From Phyto melanocephala (taxonomy: Eukaryota > Arthropoda > Insecta > Diptera > Rhinophoridae), in contig OW799233.1 of assembly GCA_941918925.1 (NCBI GenBank), positions 118,185,833-118,249,832 on the forward strand: a stretch of DNA of 64,000 bases. The letters are read 5' to 3'. Positions 1-12,800 of the stretch are shown here, piece by piece (positions within the stretch are counted from its first letter, which is position 1; each line of letters starts with the position of its first letter). The notes under the pieces are model-generated. The model was not told the origin of the DNA and ran no database searches. It saw only the letters and a program-made list of their open reading frames with translations. The position numbers and the translations under genes were made by a program.

Positions 1-1140
1 TTATTTTTTTAAACCAATAATTTAACTCTCACCTAATTTATACCCTTGCCTTTTGTCATTTGTTTGTGAATGAGAGTTTGTTCTCTTTATTGAATGATTT
101 TCTAATCAATTTGAGAGTGATCGAACGATAAGCAAATAGATCATTGTAAATTTATTTGATTCTTTTTTTTCTGTATTTTTGTATTTTACTGCCGTTGCTT
201 TTAATTATTATGATTTTCAATTAAATTATACTATTTACTGAAATAACAAGGCAGGTGGGTTTTTGGAAGGGGGTTTTTTGAAAAAAAAACAAACAATGGG
301 GAGCAAAAATTTCATTTCGATTTCTATGAGGTTGATGTACGTAATTTGTTTCATACAGCTTTAGTTGTCACAAGAACATTGAAGGTTTTAGAGCGTTTAT
401 TTTGTTTTAGTTAAACAAATTTGTTTGTTTTAATTTAAAATATCTAAATCAGGAAAAAAATTATTTTCAATTCAATAAAATAAAAAACAAAATAAAAAAA
501 AAATAATCAAACAAAAGAAAATAAAAAAGCTGTTTTAAAAATAGTAAAAAGAAAAATATAAACGAAAATTAAGCAAGTGCATTAATATTTTTTTGGTGGT
601 AATAAATAACATAAAAAAAAAAAAGTGTAAAGTGTAAAAACACTTTGTTTTTTTGGGCCTATTAAATGTTTTATTCTTTATTGTATAGAAAAAGTTTTTT
701 TTCTTGTTCTGCCTTCCATATTTTCGTTTGGAGTAAATTCTTGTAAATTAATTTCTGGTTAAAAAATAACTGAACAAAGATGAGTTAAGAGTGAAGGTTT
801 TATCGCACTGTTTTTTGAAATGACTAATTTAAACAAAATTTTTAATTTCCAGTTAAAAGTATTTAATTCCGGTGATTTATTTTGCACATTGCATTTTGGG
901 CTTAAAGGTGCATTGAAATAATTCACAGTTTAACATGTTTAGCATACAACGTATAAAAATGGACCTAAACTATACCTGCATAATTACATAAAATGTGCAA
1001 TTTTGTTCAAATTTTTTAGCTTTCATTTTGAAACATTTGTACGATACAGATTTTTTCCAAATTATTTGACAATTTAACGACTTTATCGTCGTTTTTGGCA
1101 ACTTATGGATCCCGCTTCAAAAAAAAAAAATATTTATTTT
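1..1140. other. AT-rich flank without recognisable gene
   Basis: Long A and T runs, no conserved reading frame, no repeat matched elsewhere in the window. It may contain upstream regulatory DNA of the gene at 3761, but no promoter element stands out. Confidence 0.5.
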
Positions 1141-1622
1141 TTAATGCCATAATTGAATCAAACCAATTTCAGATACTGGTTTTTTGAAGTAAGGCCTATC
1201 CTAAAGAGAGCGTTTCGCATCGATTAAAGTAGTAGTCGGTCGTGGCAAGGTCTGGACTATGAAGCCAAACTTCGCAACCACTTGTTCCTAAAAAGTTTCC
1301 AACAAGTATTGTACGATGTGACTAATTGCACAGGTTTCTTATTATGGTCTGGCTATATTTTAGTAGCTCATTATTGTTAGCACCCATTTTGCATCATAAG
1401 TACTGATTCGGTGCAAAAATTATTATCTTTTATAGCGTTCAAGAATCATTTCAGACATGTTAAATCATTATAAGAACTCTCAGCCTTAATTAGTTTGATA
1501 CCTAATATGCTTTTGGTTAAATTCTGCTGCTCGCAAACGTTTTTGAACTGCTGCTTAAGAAGCTCTCAACGAATTTGCAAACTCTTGTTGAGTTTGGCAA
1601 CAACCTTGATGGAGTTATGCTA

Positions 1623-2141
1623 TAAACACATAGACGACAGCAGGCTGCCGACTACAATATGTCAAAAATAAAATACACGAGTATACGTAGAGACGTTTAT
1701 TTTGAAGCCATCACAGCAGCACGACTGAACGGCTACATTTTTGCGGTGGCGCTCACTTAGGCTAATTGCTATCTTTGTAAGCGGCAATAAGTAGATTCAG
1801 TGATGTCAATCTAACAAAAAATGTTAAATTTATATGAGATTAAAAATACCTAACTTTATTTACAAGGAAAAGACGAAAAAAAAGTTATACATCGATTAAA
1901 TAATTATTTATATTAAAAATAATAAGGTTTTAAAACATAAATTTATTAGTTTTTAAATTTGTAATGTGTATACGTACTTTAACAGCAAGCTATTTTATTT
2001 TTAAGAAAGGGAAATTCTTTAAGTGGCACCACTGAAATGTACATTTATTTAATAAACATATAAATATGTAGCTGACTGCGATTGCAGCTAACTACAGTTG
2101 TAGTCGTGTAGCTGTGTAGCCTGCTGTCATCTATGTGTTTA
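1623..2141. mobile_element. MITE with about 23-bp terminal inverted repeats
   Basis: The left end reads TAAACACATAGACGACAGCA. The right end is its reverse complement with one mismatch, followed by a shared CAGGCT. It has no coding capacity and contains ACTACA/TGTAGT subterminal repeats. It sits inside the decayed mariner and directly beside a SINE. The superfamily is not decided because no clear target duplication remains. Confidence 0.6.
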
Positions 2142-2145
2142 ATAC

Positions 2146-2345
2146 TTAGGTTAGGTTAGGTAGAACAGGCAGCTGTTGTACAGCTCACTTGGGTCCATTA
2201 TATTGATCACTTTGTGATACCTGAATAGAAAAGTAAGAATAGAATAGAAAAGAAGCAGACAAGTCCAGAGTCTCCGGCGGGAATCGAACCCGCAACCCCT
2301 AAGCTAGCAGAACAGCACACTGCTGACTAGTCAATCGGGGCACCC
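2146..2345 (-). mobile_element. tRNA-derived SINE, copy 1
   Basis: On the minus strand it begins near GGGTGCCCCGATTGACTAGTC and carries a pol III B box GGTTCGATTCC (reverse complement at 2280-2290) in a GCGGGTTCGATTCCCGC arm. It ends in a degenerate (ACCTA)n tail at the left side. It shares head, B box and body words (GGAGACTC, CTGCTTCT, TCTATTCT) with the intact copy at 59067-59300. Confidence 0.72.
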
Positions 2346-2922
2346 TTCCTTAATGCCTTCAATTTCTTAACCGCACAAGACATCTCTCGTAAGTTAAAAC
2401 CGACAAGACAAATTCACCATAAACTATGGTGAGCAATCGGTGTACTTCAGCGGCACTTTTTTCTTCAAATTTATGATGTAAATCAACACTTCACGTAAAT
2501 AAAGTTGGCACAAAATTCCACATTTTCCGGTTTTCCTTTCGGTAAAAAATTTGCCATGTTTCTGCCCTTGCTTTATAAAATGGCTCAAATAAAAAGCAGT
2601 GATTATTTTTAGTACTCAAATTTGGTACCAAAATAAAGGCCTTTAAAGATATTGAGCGATTTTACAGAATATTTAAGCGATATTGAAAATGCTCGTTTTT
2701 ACCGTTCAGCAGTTCTTTTAATTTCCTTTAAATAGTGACAATATTTATTTTCAAGAAGAATCCTATTCTATCGCAAACAAATATATTTATTTTATTAAAA
2801 GGAAGTAAGAGCATTGACACACCACTTTTCTCATCAATATCGGTCTTTAATAAAAATTAAATAAAATCATGTCAAATTTCGTTCATTACCTATTATCTTC
2901 ACCGCTTATATAGGGTGTTTTT

Positions 2923-3185
2923 TTAGACCTATAGAACTTCCGATAGGAATTACTGTAAAACCAGCTGTCATACTAATGAAGTGTGTTAGACTTTTTCAAG
3001 TATACTTCGGCAAATTAACATGCCATGACTTATACCAGAACAACATTTACAAACCATGAAAGTTTATTTCCAAAATTCGTGCTCTGTTCGTCAAACTTAT
3101 GGAGCATTTCGTTTAGTTTAGGGAGCGCATAATCGTTCATCTGAGAAGGTAAAACGAAATACGAGTTCTATTATTAGACTAATGA
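2923..3185 (+). pseudogene. mariner-like fragment, terminal repeat plus N-terminal transposase
   Basis: Starts with GGGTGTTTTTTTAGA after TATA, like the ends of the mariner at 60637-61558. A frame with a stop encodes NSCSVRQTYGAFRLV then GAHNRSSEKV, which is the mariner helix-turn-helix region. The rest of the transposase is absent. Confidence 0.55.
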
Positions 3186-3194
3186 CTAAAAGGA

Positions 3195-3392
3195 CAACCA
3201 TATGAAAGTTTTCCTGAAAAAATAAACATTAAATAATAAAATTTAAATAAGCTCTTTATTGTCCTAACAAAATAAATTATAAAAAAAAATAAAAAGATTA
3301 TTACTTGTTTTCGGTAACCAAATATTGTTATTAAGATTATAATATTATGGTCGAGATCATGATCGTAACCATGGTTTTTTTTGCATGCGGTA
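3195..3392. mobile_element. truncated MITE with CCATGGTT end
   Basis: The last 190 bases (TTACTTGTTTTCGGTAACCA, GATCATGATCGTAACCATGG) align by eye to the right end of the larger element at 12251-13313. The other end is missing. Confidence 0.5.
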
Positions 3393-3760
3393 AGCTCTCC
3401 AGAATGAGTTCCTTACATGGTTTTGCAAGCTAGGATACTGCAGTGCTTCTTTCGAAAAAAAAAACTTTAGTCCAGTTAACATCTTAAATATTCTTATCGT
3501 TAAAATCGACCCTGTTTTAAGATTCAATTAAAAAAAATTTAACAATTTTACAATCAAAACACTAATGTTTTTCATTAATAATTTATATTTTAATCAAAAA
3601 ATAACAAACTATTAACAATTAAACAAACAATTTAAAATAAATAAACTAACAAAGTTGTTCTTATTGTTTTTTTAGGCAAAAATCTTACCAATTAATTGTT
3701 ATTAACAGTCACAACAGAAATAATTTAGTCAACTTTAAATTTAAAACAAAACAAAACAAA

Positions 3761-3845
3761 ATGTTGAAAACCAAAACAAATGATGATAAAATTGATACAC
3801 TGTTGACCAAAAGTTTGGTACCAATCATTGATCTGGCTCATTGTG
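3761..3845 (+). CDS. dioxygenase gene, coding exon 1
   Basis: Starts at ATG 3761 after an A-rich leader. Encodes 28 residues plus one base of codon 29 and ends in a strong donor (G|GTAAGT). The last residues, VPIIDLAHC, are the conserved first strand of the DIOX_N domain, which is why this short exon is linked to exons 28 kb away. Phase 1 matches the exon 2 acceptor and restores a glycine codon. Confidence 0.82.
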
Positions 3846-6800
3846 GTAAGTTTTTATTATTATTATTATTATTATGATTATTATATTAAATATATAATTA
3901 TATAGCAACCAACAGTAGTGGTTTAATAATAAGTACACAGTTTTATTATATCTATGTATGTACATATATATATTTTTTATATGTCATATAAACAAATTTG
4001 TCAAGGCATGTTTATTTATTAAAGACACTTTTACACACTATCTATTTTACAGTGGCTGTATCAGTTCTGTAATTGCGCATGTTTGTCGAAATTCATAATT
4101 TACAGACGGTTTATAATTTTTGTTTGTTTTTAGTTTCATTTGACATAACATAATAGCTCATAGCTGTTTTTGCGATGATTTTCGTTTTATTTTATTTTCA
4201 ACGGTTGCTTTATGTACATGAAAATAAAGTTAAAATATATGTTTTTTAAGAAAATATATAAAAAAATAGAAATTCAATGTATATTTGCTGAATCAAAAAT
4301 ACAAACATGCAGTACGCATGACTGACTTGCAAAACAGCTGATTTCAGGTACTTTGTCAGTTCGAACACACTTTTGTATTGAAAATTTTTACACTAAAAAT
4401 GCAAGCTGATATTTACAAAATCAAATTTTCTTAGCTTTTACACACCATGTGTATACTTTTCAATGGGAAATTTGACAAGCACACTGTAAAATACATACTG
4501 TATGAAGGTGCCTGAAGTAATTTTTCTCTATTTCAGCTTTTAAACTCCATTGATAAACAAAATTGTTCAAAGTTAATATATAGCAAATCTAAACTTAAAG
4601 AACTTTTAACTTTTGATGAATAAATCTTAAATAATCTTAAATGTTAAATTAAATTCACACATTGAAGAGTAAGATTAAACAATAAAAATAATTTTAGTTT
4701 TAATTTAAACTTTTTTTATACCCTTCACAGAGAGTGTCATTTCGTGTGTAATTTCTACAACATTCATTTCCGACCCCACGAGGTATATCTAAACGCTAAT
4801 GAATAGGAAAGTCGATTGAGTTATGTCAGTCTGTCCGTGTGTATGTTGAAATCAGTTTTTTGAAGCCCGCGACAACGACAATACCCAAGTGTGGTATCAA
4901 AACAAGTAAGAGCACTATATTCGGCTGTGCCGAATCTTTTATACCCACCACCAATTTTGTATACATTTAAAGCAAAATATTTATTATTTTTTTAATCGCT
5001 ATGGAATAATCTCTTTATAATAAAATATATATCACTTTATTTGTAGAGGGTGGTTAAATTTTAAGGGCCAATGTTGAAGGTAAAATACACCTATACTTTA
5101 AATTTGTAAATATTTGGCCGAAATTTTGTTCCATACATAATTGAACCATACAAATATTATCATAATAAAAAGAAATGATAATAATTTCATAAATTATTTG
5201 TGTTTTATTTAAATTCAACATCGGCCCTTAAAATTTAACCACCCTTTATAACTTGGATATGCTAGTAAAATGTTTTCGTAAATTTAGTCTTTCAATGAAA
5301 GTGGGCGTTAAAGTAGGCGTGTCTATAAAGTTTCAGCTAATAAATACAACTTAGATAATTCAATATAGTCCTTTATTTTTCCAAAAACTTTGTCAATAGA
5401 GAAATTACATGAATTTAAGCTGAACCGTTATATGGGAGGTAGACGTTAAAGTGGGCGTGTCACCTAAATTACAATTATATTGATTAGAAAGATATATGTA
5501 GCAAATTTCATCATCATACCTCTAATATTATCGGTTTTATGAGCTTTTAAATTTCATCATCGGTAGATAACCTGAAAAGTGGGCGTTATAGTAGTCGTGT
5601 CAAAGTTTTTTTTCCTAATGACTACAACTAAGATATTTCAATATCTTTCAAAATCTTTATTCATAGAGAAATTGTTTGAATATTAGGTAAAACGTTATAT
5701 GGGTGGTGGGCGTAAAAGTGGGCATGTCACATTGATTTTCCGTTACAACAAAGCCTCTCACAAAAAAGCAAAGTGTAAAAACTTTTAGAATCGTACATTT
5801 AATTTTGTCCGTTTTATTAGGTTTTAAATTTTAAATATACTGAAAAATACACTGCGCGGTATAAATTTTCGTACATTTTGATCTATAACTCCTTTCCTAA
5901 TGCACAGATTTAAGAAATTTTTGGGGAGAAATATTGTTTTGACTCGAGAAACATATATTTAAAGTTTCATGACTGTACGTTAATGCGTTTGGGCACAATT
6001 GCATTTTATCCAATGTTCGAAAAACACGGTTTTTTTGACCTACTCTTGCATTATGAGCTATAACTCTCTTCCTAATATTCCGATTTAGCCCATTTTTAAT
6101 ACCAAACAAACCTTGTCTATAAGAAAAATTCTAGCTTTTTCAGTGCGACCTCTATCGTGCTTTTAACAGATGGACAGACGGACGGACATAGCTAGATCGG
6201 CATCAGATTAAACCCCGATTCAGAATATATATGCTTTATGGGGTCTTAAATGGATGTTTCGATGTGTTACAAATGGAATGACATTTGATGGAATGGATAT
6301 TGAAAATCAGCACGATCGGGCCTTAACTTTCTGAGATATGAGCAAATAAACACGACTGCGTCTGTCTTTTTTCATATTCTTATTACAAAAATTAAAATTT
6401 TTCAGCTGAAGGATAATTTACTTTGTAACAGTTTGTAATTATGGCTCTAGAGATATTCATGAAAAATTTTAGACAAATGGCAGAAATAATTATAAGAATA
6501 ATTTGATTTTTTTTTAAATATATCAACTTTTTCAAGCTACTAAATAATTTTTGGATACATTGAAGACACCATATTATAAGCCTTGATCTAAAAAATTATT
6601 AATGAGAAAAACTAACAAACCGGTTTAAAACTAAGCACCAAACACAACTAAAATTTACAAACGACAAACTTGATTGTTTTCAGTTACTATACAACTGAGA
6701 GAGCCAATATAGGTGTAAAATTAAAGGACTTGAGTAGCGCAATATAATACGCTATAAAAAATAAAAGTTATAATGGCCACTACTACAAAATGGCGGTCAA

Positions 6801-9800
6801 TAAATTTATATATGGGTCATATCTTGTATTTTCTTGATCCCTCACAATATTGGTATTAAATAAAAGGGCTTGTCGTTGCAAAAAATGGAGAAATTTTTTT
6901 AGCCTCATCAATATGGTATTCGAAAAAAATCTGGTATTGCTATTTAACTATTTAAAAATACAAAATCAAAGATAACGTCGGAAATAATAAATTAAATGGC
7001 ATCTGAAATCTAGGCTAAGCTATGATGTGGTCATTTTAGCTATGTACATGATGGCGAATGGTATTATCAGATTCGGTACGGCCTAATATAGTACTCTTAC
7101 TTGTTTTAGGTGTTTTTTTTTGTTAAACTCGAATTTAATTTAAACTAAGAATTGCATTTATTCAAAATAAATTAATGTTTATGGCTCCATTAGATGTGCA
7201 AGTTAAGTTAAACCATACTGTAGTGTATATGTATTGTATATAACATTAATTATAATTGTAGATGTTAGTCATTTGTAACTCATTAATTTTAATTAATATA
7301 ATAATACAAAAAAAATCTATACGTAATAACGTGCAGTATATTCACATGTTTACGTTTACGTTGTCAGGTGTTGCCCTCTTGTTAAAAAAAAATAATAATG
7401 ATTAGAATTAATTAAAAAAGTTTTGCTATAAACTTGTTTATACTATGTAGTAGTTTTTTTTAATATTTCGCTGTTTTATTGTAAATAATTATTCATTATT
7501 TGTTTTTTAAACAAATGTTTGAGATTAACTGATTTTTTAAGCACTATCACTTGCATCTGTTTTGTTTGCTATTAAACTGCGTCAAATCTTTTGTTTTTCT
7601 TTTTTATTAGTACTGTTCTAAATAATACTTTTTTTTATATTTACATATGTATATTGTATACAGTGTTGCAAAACTAACTTGTATTAAATTACAACAAATA
7701 TACTTCTATTAACATCCACTTCTTTTTAAATAAAAAAAGAGAGGGTGGGGTCATTACTTACATGGCTGTACTAAACTGCTGACTAAACTTTCAAATTTTA
7801 ATTAACACGATTCGTTTGGTTTTGTTGTAGTTATTTTGTTTTTATATCACATCTGAAATTTATCTGAGATACGTTCGATTGTAGAACACGGGTCAAAAAA
7901 TGAATTTGTATAACAAACGCAACAAAGTGTATGCGTAAGGTTCTTATCTTTTGCTAGTAGTTTTTAAAATTAAAAAAAAAACATATTCTGACTAAACTAA
8001 ATAATTTTATCAATCTTATCTTTACCGTGTTGTACGTAAGTAGTCCAGATAAATATTGGACTTTTAAAGTATGCCATGCAGAGAAAATGCAGTTGAAAAG
8101 CAGTTTCCAAGAAATCTAAAGGAATTATTTATTATGCATTCCAATACGTGATCAATATTTAAATAATATATTAAATAAAAAATAAAAAAAAAAATTAAAA
8201 AAAAATTAAAAAAAAAATTAAAAAAAAAAATATATAAAAAAATAATAAAAAAAATTTTTTGGCTCAGCTGGGATTCGATCCCACGTTTACTTTAACCAAT
8301 ATACAAGTTTGTATGTATGTATGTTGTTGTTGTAATGTTGTTTTTGTGAAAAAAAATCGAGGTGGTCGTGGGTTTTTGCTCATATCTCAGTTGTTTATGA
8401 ACCGATGTTTCTGATTTTCAATACCGATCTACTCCAGAATATTTCTAATATTTTAATACCTTACCCGGGTCCAAGCGATTTCGGGGGGCTTCAAAAAGTT
8501 GATTTCAACATACACACGGACAGACGGACAGACTGACAGACTGACAGGGCTTAATCGACTCCCCTATTCATAAGCTTTCAGAAAATATATACTTTATGGG
8601 GTCGGAAATGAAAATTGTAGAAATTTCACACGGAATGACAAACCTATATATACCCTTTTTCACTGTGTGAAGGGTATAAAAAAAATTTATCAAAAAAAAA
8701 CCGTTTTCAAGGCATATTCATACAGTTATATGCAACGGCGAATTTATACAACAATGCATCTTTTCGGGGGATGATTTATGTCGAGGCCAATTCGTATATC
8801 AGGGATGGAAAAGTTGTTGTGATATGTTAGATATAAAAAATGTTTATTAAAGCAAGGATATATATTTGTGAAACACATTATAAAGGACGCAAAAGTTAGA
8901 AATATACATAAATTTGGTACATTTATTATAAAATAAGTACACTTAAGTTAATTGTTTAATGCCGAAGCTAAAATCTTATTTTCCATCCCAGCATTAAAAA
9001 ACGAAATCAAGGCGAATTCAATCAATTTTGACAAAATGTTTCCCCATCAGCTGGGCTCATAATTTCACCTGTATGAATTCACCTTGGCCGAAATTTTACA
9101 GGAGAAAGTTTTTTCTTATTATTATAAAATTTAAACGAAAAATTAAAAATGTTTTGATTTATGTTCAATAAGTAAAATTTAAAAAAAAAATTTGGTTTAT
9201 TTACATTTTCTACTACGTAGTTATGGCGTTTACGCTTAAATTTTTTTATTATTCCGATATTTATTTTTTTGTAAATGTGTAGGTATATTTTTTTAAACTT
9301 TAAATATAAAAAGGTTATTAAATGTTTTTTTTTTAAATATATTTATTTAATATTAAATAAATAAGAAATCAATTTAAAAAATTAATTAAGACCTTCAAGT
9401 AATGTGTATATGTATTTATAGATATTCTTACTTTATATCTTAAATATACAAAAGCAATTGAGTAGCTGCCAGAGTAGTTGTCAAAGCTTTTAGAGTTGTA
9501 AGTAACTTGGTACTCACTATTCAGTATAATCAGTGTTATGTATTTCCATACTAAAAATTTTTTTAGTACAAAAAAAAACTCAAGATATTTGAAAAAAACA
9601 GGAAACTTTATGGTTTAATACAACTAAATTATTTTTATTAAATTTCAAAATAAATAAATAAAGGTCTGCATCAACTAATATGTAGATATGTGTACATAAA
9701 TTGTATATTAAGTACATAAGATAATGTATTAAGTCAAATATAAGACCGATTCGTTAGTTTTTTCAGCAATTATTTCTGAGACCTCGACTTAAAACTTGAT

Positions 9801-12800
9801 GTCATTTTCGTATCCAAAATTTTTTATGAGCTTTAGGTAACCTGATAATTTAAAAAAAAATATATATTTGTCAAAAATTTTTTACTAATATCCCTAGAGG
9901 CCGATCGTATATACATACATATAAATAGCAACAAATGGGTCTATAAAATATGTGAAAAAAAACAGAGGCAGTCGTGTTTATTTGCTCATAACTCAGAAAG
10001 TTTTAAAGCGATTGTGCTAAGTTTCTATAGCGATATATTCCCGAATATTTACCAAAGACTAATGCCACATTTATTTCTGTGCAAGCTGGAATTCTTATAT
10101 TTGATTTTAACTAACACACAGACAAGGAACAGAGGGACAATCGGACATAGCTCAGTCGACTCGCCTGGTCATAAGCTTTCAGAAGAAATATACTCGATAA
10201 GGTCGGAAATGTATATTGTAGAAATTACAAACGGAATGACAATGCTATATATACCCTTGCTACCTATGATGAAGGGTATGATATGCACACAGGATGCATG
10301 TCATATATGTTAAATAAAAATAGAATGTGAGCATAAAATTGTTACTGAAATTTTCTCTTAAAATACCCAACAGAAAAAAATTTTAATTAGTGCAAAGTGA
10401 ATTCCATTTTCAAGACTTATAAATTAAAAGTAGAGTTGGGCACAAATAATTATTTTAGTTAATTTTTTCCAACAACTTCGGTCCTTTTTTTCACGAACCC
10501 CTATTAAATTACCTTGTGGTTTGTGCAAAAAATGAATGAGGTTGTTGGCAAAAATTAGCTAAAGTAACCGATTGACCCAACTCGAATCAAAAGCATTTAT
10601 TCTAAATGATACCCTAACTACGAAATAATTTGTCATAAATGATGTGCTTAAAAATTAATGCATCATGCAAAATATCTTAAACAATTCATGTTGATAAACA
10701 AAATCAACTCAGAAAATTTTGGATGCCTTTCACGAAATATGCATTAGTTCGATGAACTTATTAAAATCAAGGGCATATTCATGTAAACACATGATCCCAA
10801 ATGGCACGATAATGTTTAAATCATTAGTGTTTTCACCTAAATTTAATCACTTCGTCACCAGTTGAACCCCTGCAAAATCACTTTTATGTCATAGTGTTTT
10901 CCTGGGTATGTCTACAAAAGAATATAGCTAGTGTATTTACTTTGTGTTAATTTTGTTTATAAAAAATAAATAAATTATTTTATCTCTAAATACTAATTAT
11001 GTTATCCTTAACATTTAAATTTTCTAAAACAAATAGCATTGTGACCGTCGTTGTATATAACGCAATGACGCTGGCGATCGCAAGACTAACGATCAAATCT
11101 AACGCCTTATATATTTAAAGTAATCATCAATTTTGACATTTTAAACTATGAAAAGGTTCATAAAATTTTAATTTTTATCATAAATTTATTTTACAAAATT
11201 TCGCCTTGGATCATTTGGCGCTAATGGGTCGCCTACTGACTACTCATAGGCATTAGTGTTAAGTGATATAATATTACTCAGAAGACGACTAGAGCTTTCA
11301 AATCCGGTTATCAAGTAATTAAAAAAAAACATTTTTTAATATTTTTAAATTTTTCGGTTTTCGATTCAAACTACAAATCGACTTTTATATCTCGAATTAC
11401 TCGACAGTATATATTATTTTGGTTCGCTTAAATGCATATTTATATCTATGTCATGTAAACAACTTATGTTTAACAGTGTTTTAAACCTTTTTTTTTAAAT
11501 TACTTTCGCCTCCAACACACTCTAGAACTAGAAAACTATTCCTTGATATTGTATGCAAAGCAGAGTATACTTTGTTTTTAGACCCCATAAATTATATATT
11601 TTCTATATGCTAATGGATACGGGAGTCGATTAAGCAATGTCCGTCTGTTGGTTGGAGTTATTTTTTAAAAGGTTTTGACTAGAAAAAAATAAAACACTAA
11701 TACAAAATGTTATATTCATAATGACCGCCATTATAAAATGGCGTACAATAAGTTTTAATGCATATGGGTTAAATTTAATATTTAAAAATATATGCACTTC
11801 AAGCCCTTTAATATTTTTATCAAATAAAAGGGTTAGACTACCTGAATACAGTAAACTTTTTAAACTAAGAAAAAGTGTAAAATCCAAGATGGCGTATAAC
11901 GTTAAACCAATAATCTAGGCTATGCTGCGATGAGATAATGTTACCTATGTACAAGATGGTGAAGGGTATTATTAGATTCGGCACGGCTTAATATAACACT
12001 CTTAATTATTGATATTTAAGTTAAACTGTAAATGTATTAAAAAGCTTATTATATGAGTTGTTTAAAATTTTCGAGACTGAGTTTTTTAAATTCTTCTTAT
12101 TTTAAATAAAATAAATTAAATAAACTTTTTGTTTTCTTTTTAATTTTTATATTTATAAAAACGTAACATAAAAAACCGGTTATTCGAAGGGGTTTTTTAA
12201 TTAATCGAAAACCGGTTTTTATACGCCAAATACTTGATTACTTTATGTACTACACGCAAAGAAAAAATATGGTTGTGATAATCGAAGAGCAACATACTAT
12301 GATTGAATTGTATGATTATGGTTAAAAGATATAATGGTTACCAGTTATCATTATTATGTGTAATTAAAGTATCATTCAATAATCATATATATGACTACAA
12401 TTGAAATCGACAATTTTTGCTTTTTACGGCAAATTATTGTCTTTTGCTGTATCATACACATATTGATTGTACTTACCACTTTAATACCAATATTTTTTTA
12501 CGTTTTCCCGTTTTTATGTAAATTTTCTTAAATTTTTGTTCATTTTTTTGACATCTCAAACTTTTAAAATAATAAAAATTTATTCAGCAAGAAGAAGAGT
12601 TGAAATCAAATTATTATTAAAAAAAAACATAGCTTGATTAATATGTAATCATACTGTTGTCTCACCTATTATTTAATGATTATTTGTAATTTTTAATGTT
12701 TTTCAATATACAGTCGTATCTGGATATAGTGAACACCCGATATAAAGAACACCTCCATATAGTGAACACCAAAATATTTGCATGGAGTACTCTAAATATT

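Larger units (their letters stand above)
1150..2560 (-). pseudogene. decayed mariner transposase, interrupted by a MITE and a SINE
   Basis: Read on the minus strand, three pieces occur in the correct order. An N-terminal piece at about 2395-2540 includes FEEKSAAEVHRLL. A middle piece at about 1515-1610 includes QTQQEFANSLRAS and AAVQKRLRAAEF. A C-terminal piece at about 1190-1290 has the order of the mariner YSPDLAPSDYHLF region. Stops and frameshifts are frequent and catalytic residues are damaged. The gap between the N-terminal and middle pieces is filled by the MITE at 1623-2141 and the SINE at 2146-2345, so this is one old copy cut by later insertions. Confidence 0.6.

Noticed and set aside
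2146..2165. TTAGG-like telomeric repeat
   Set aside because: Only a few TTAGGT units, and it is the tail of the SINE in reverse.
5897..6109. 70-codon minus frame
   Set aside because: Part of HINE family 2; the matching region at 40000-40260 does not preserve the frame.
10014..10313. 99-codon plus-strand frame
   Set aside because: Lies within a worn HINE and encodes its conserved DNA motifs; no protein similarity recognised.
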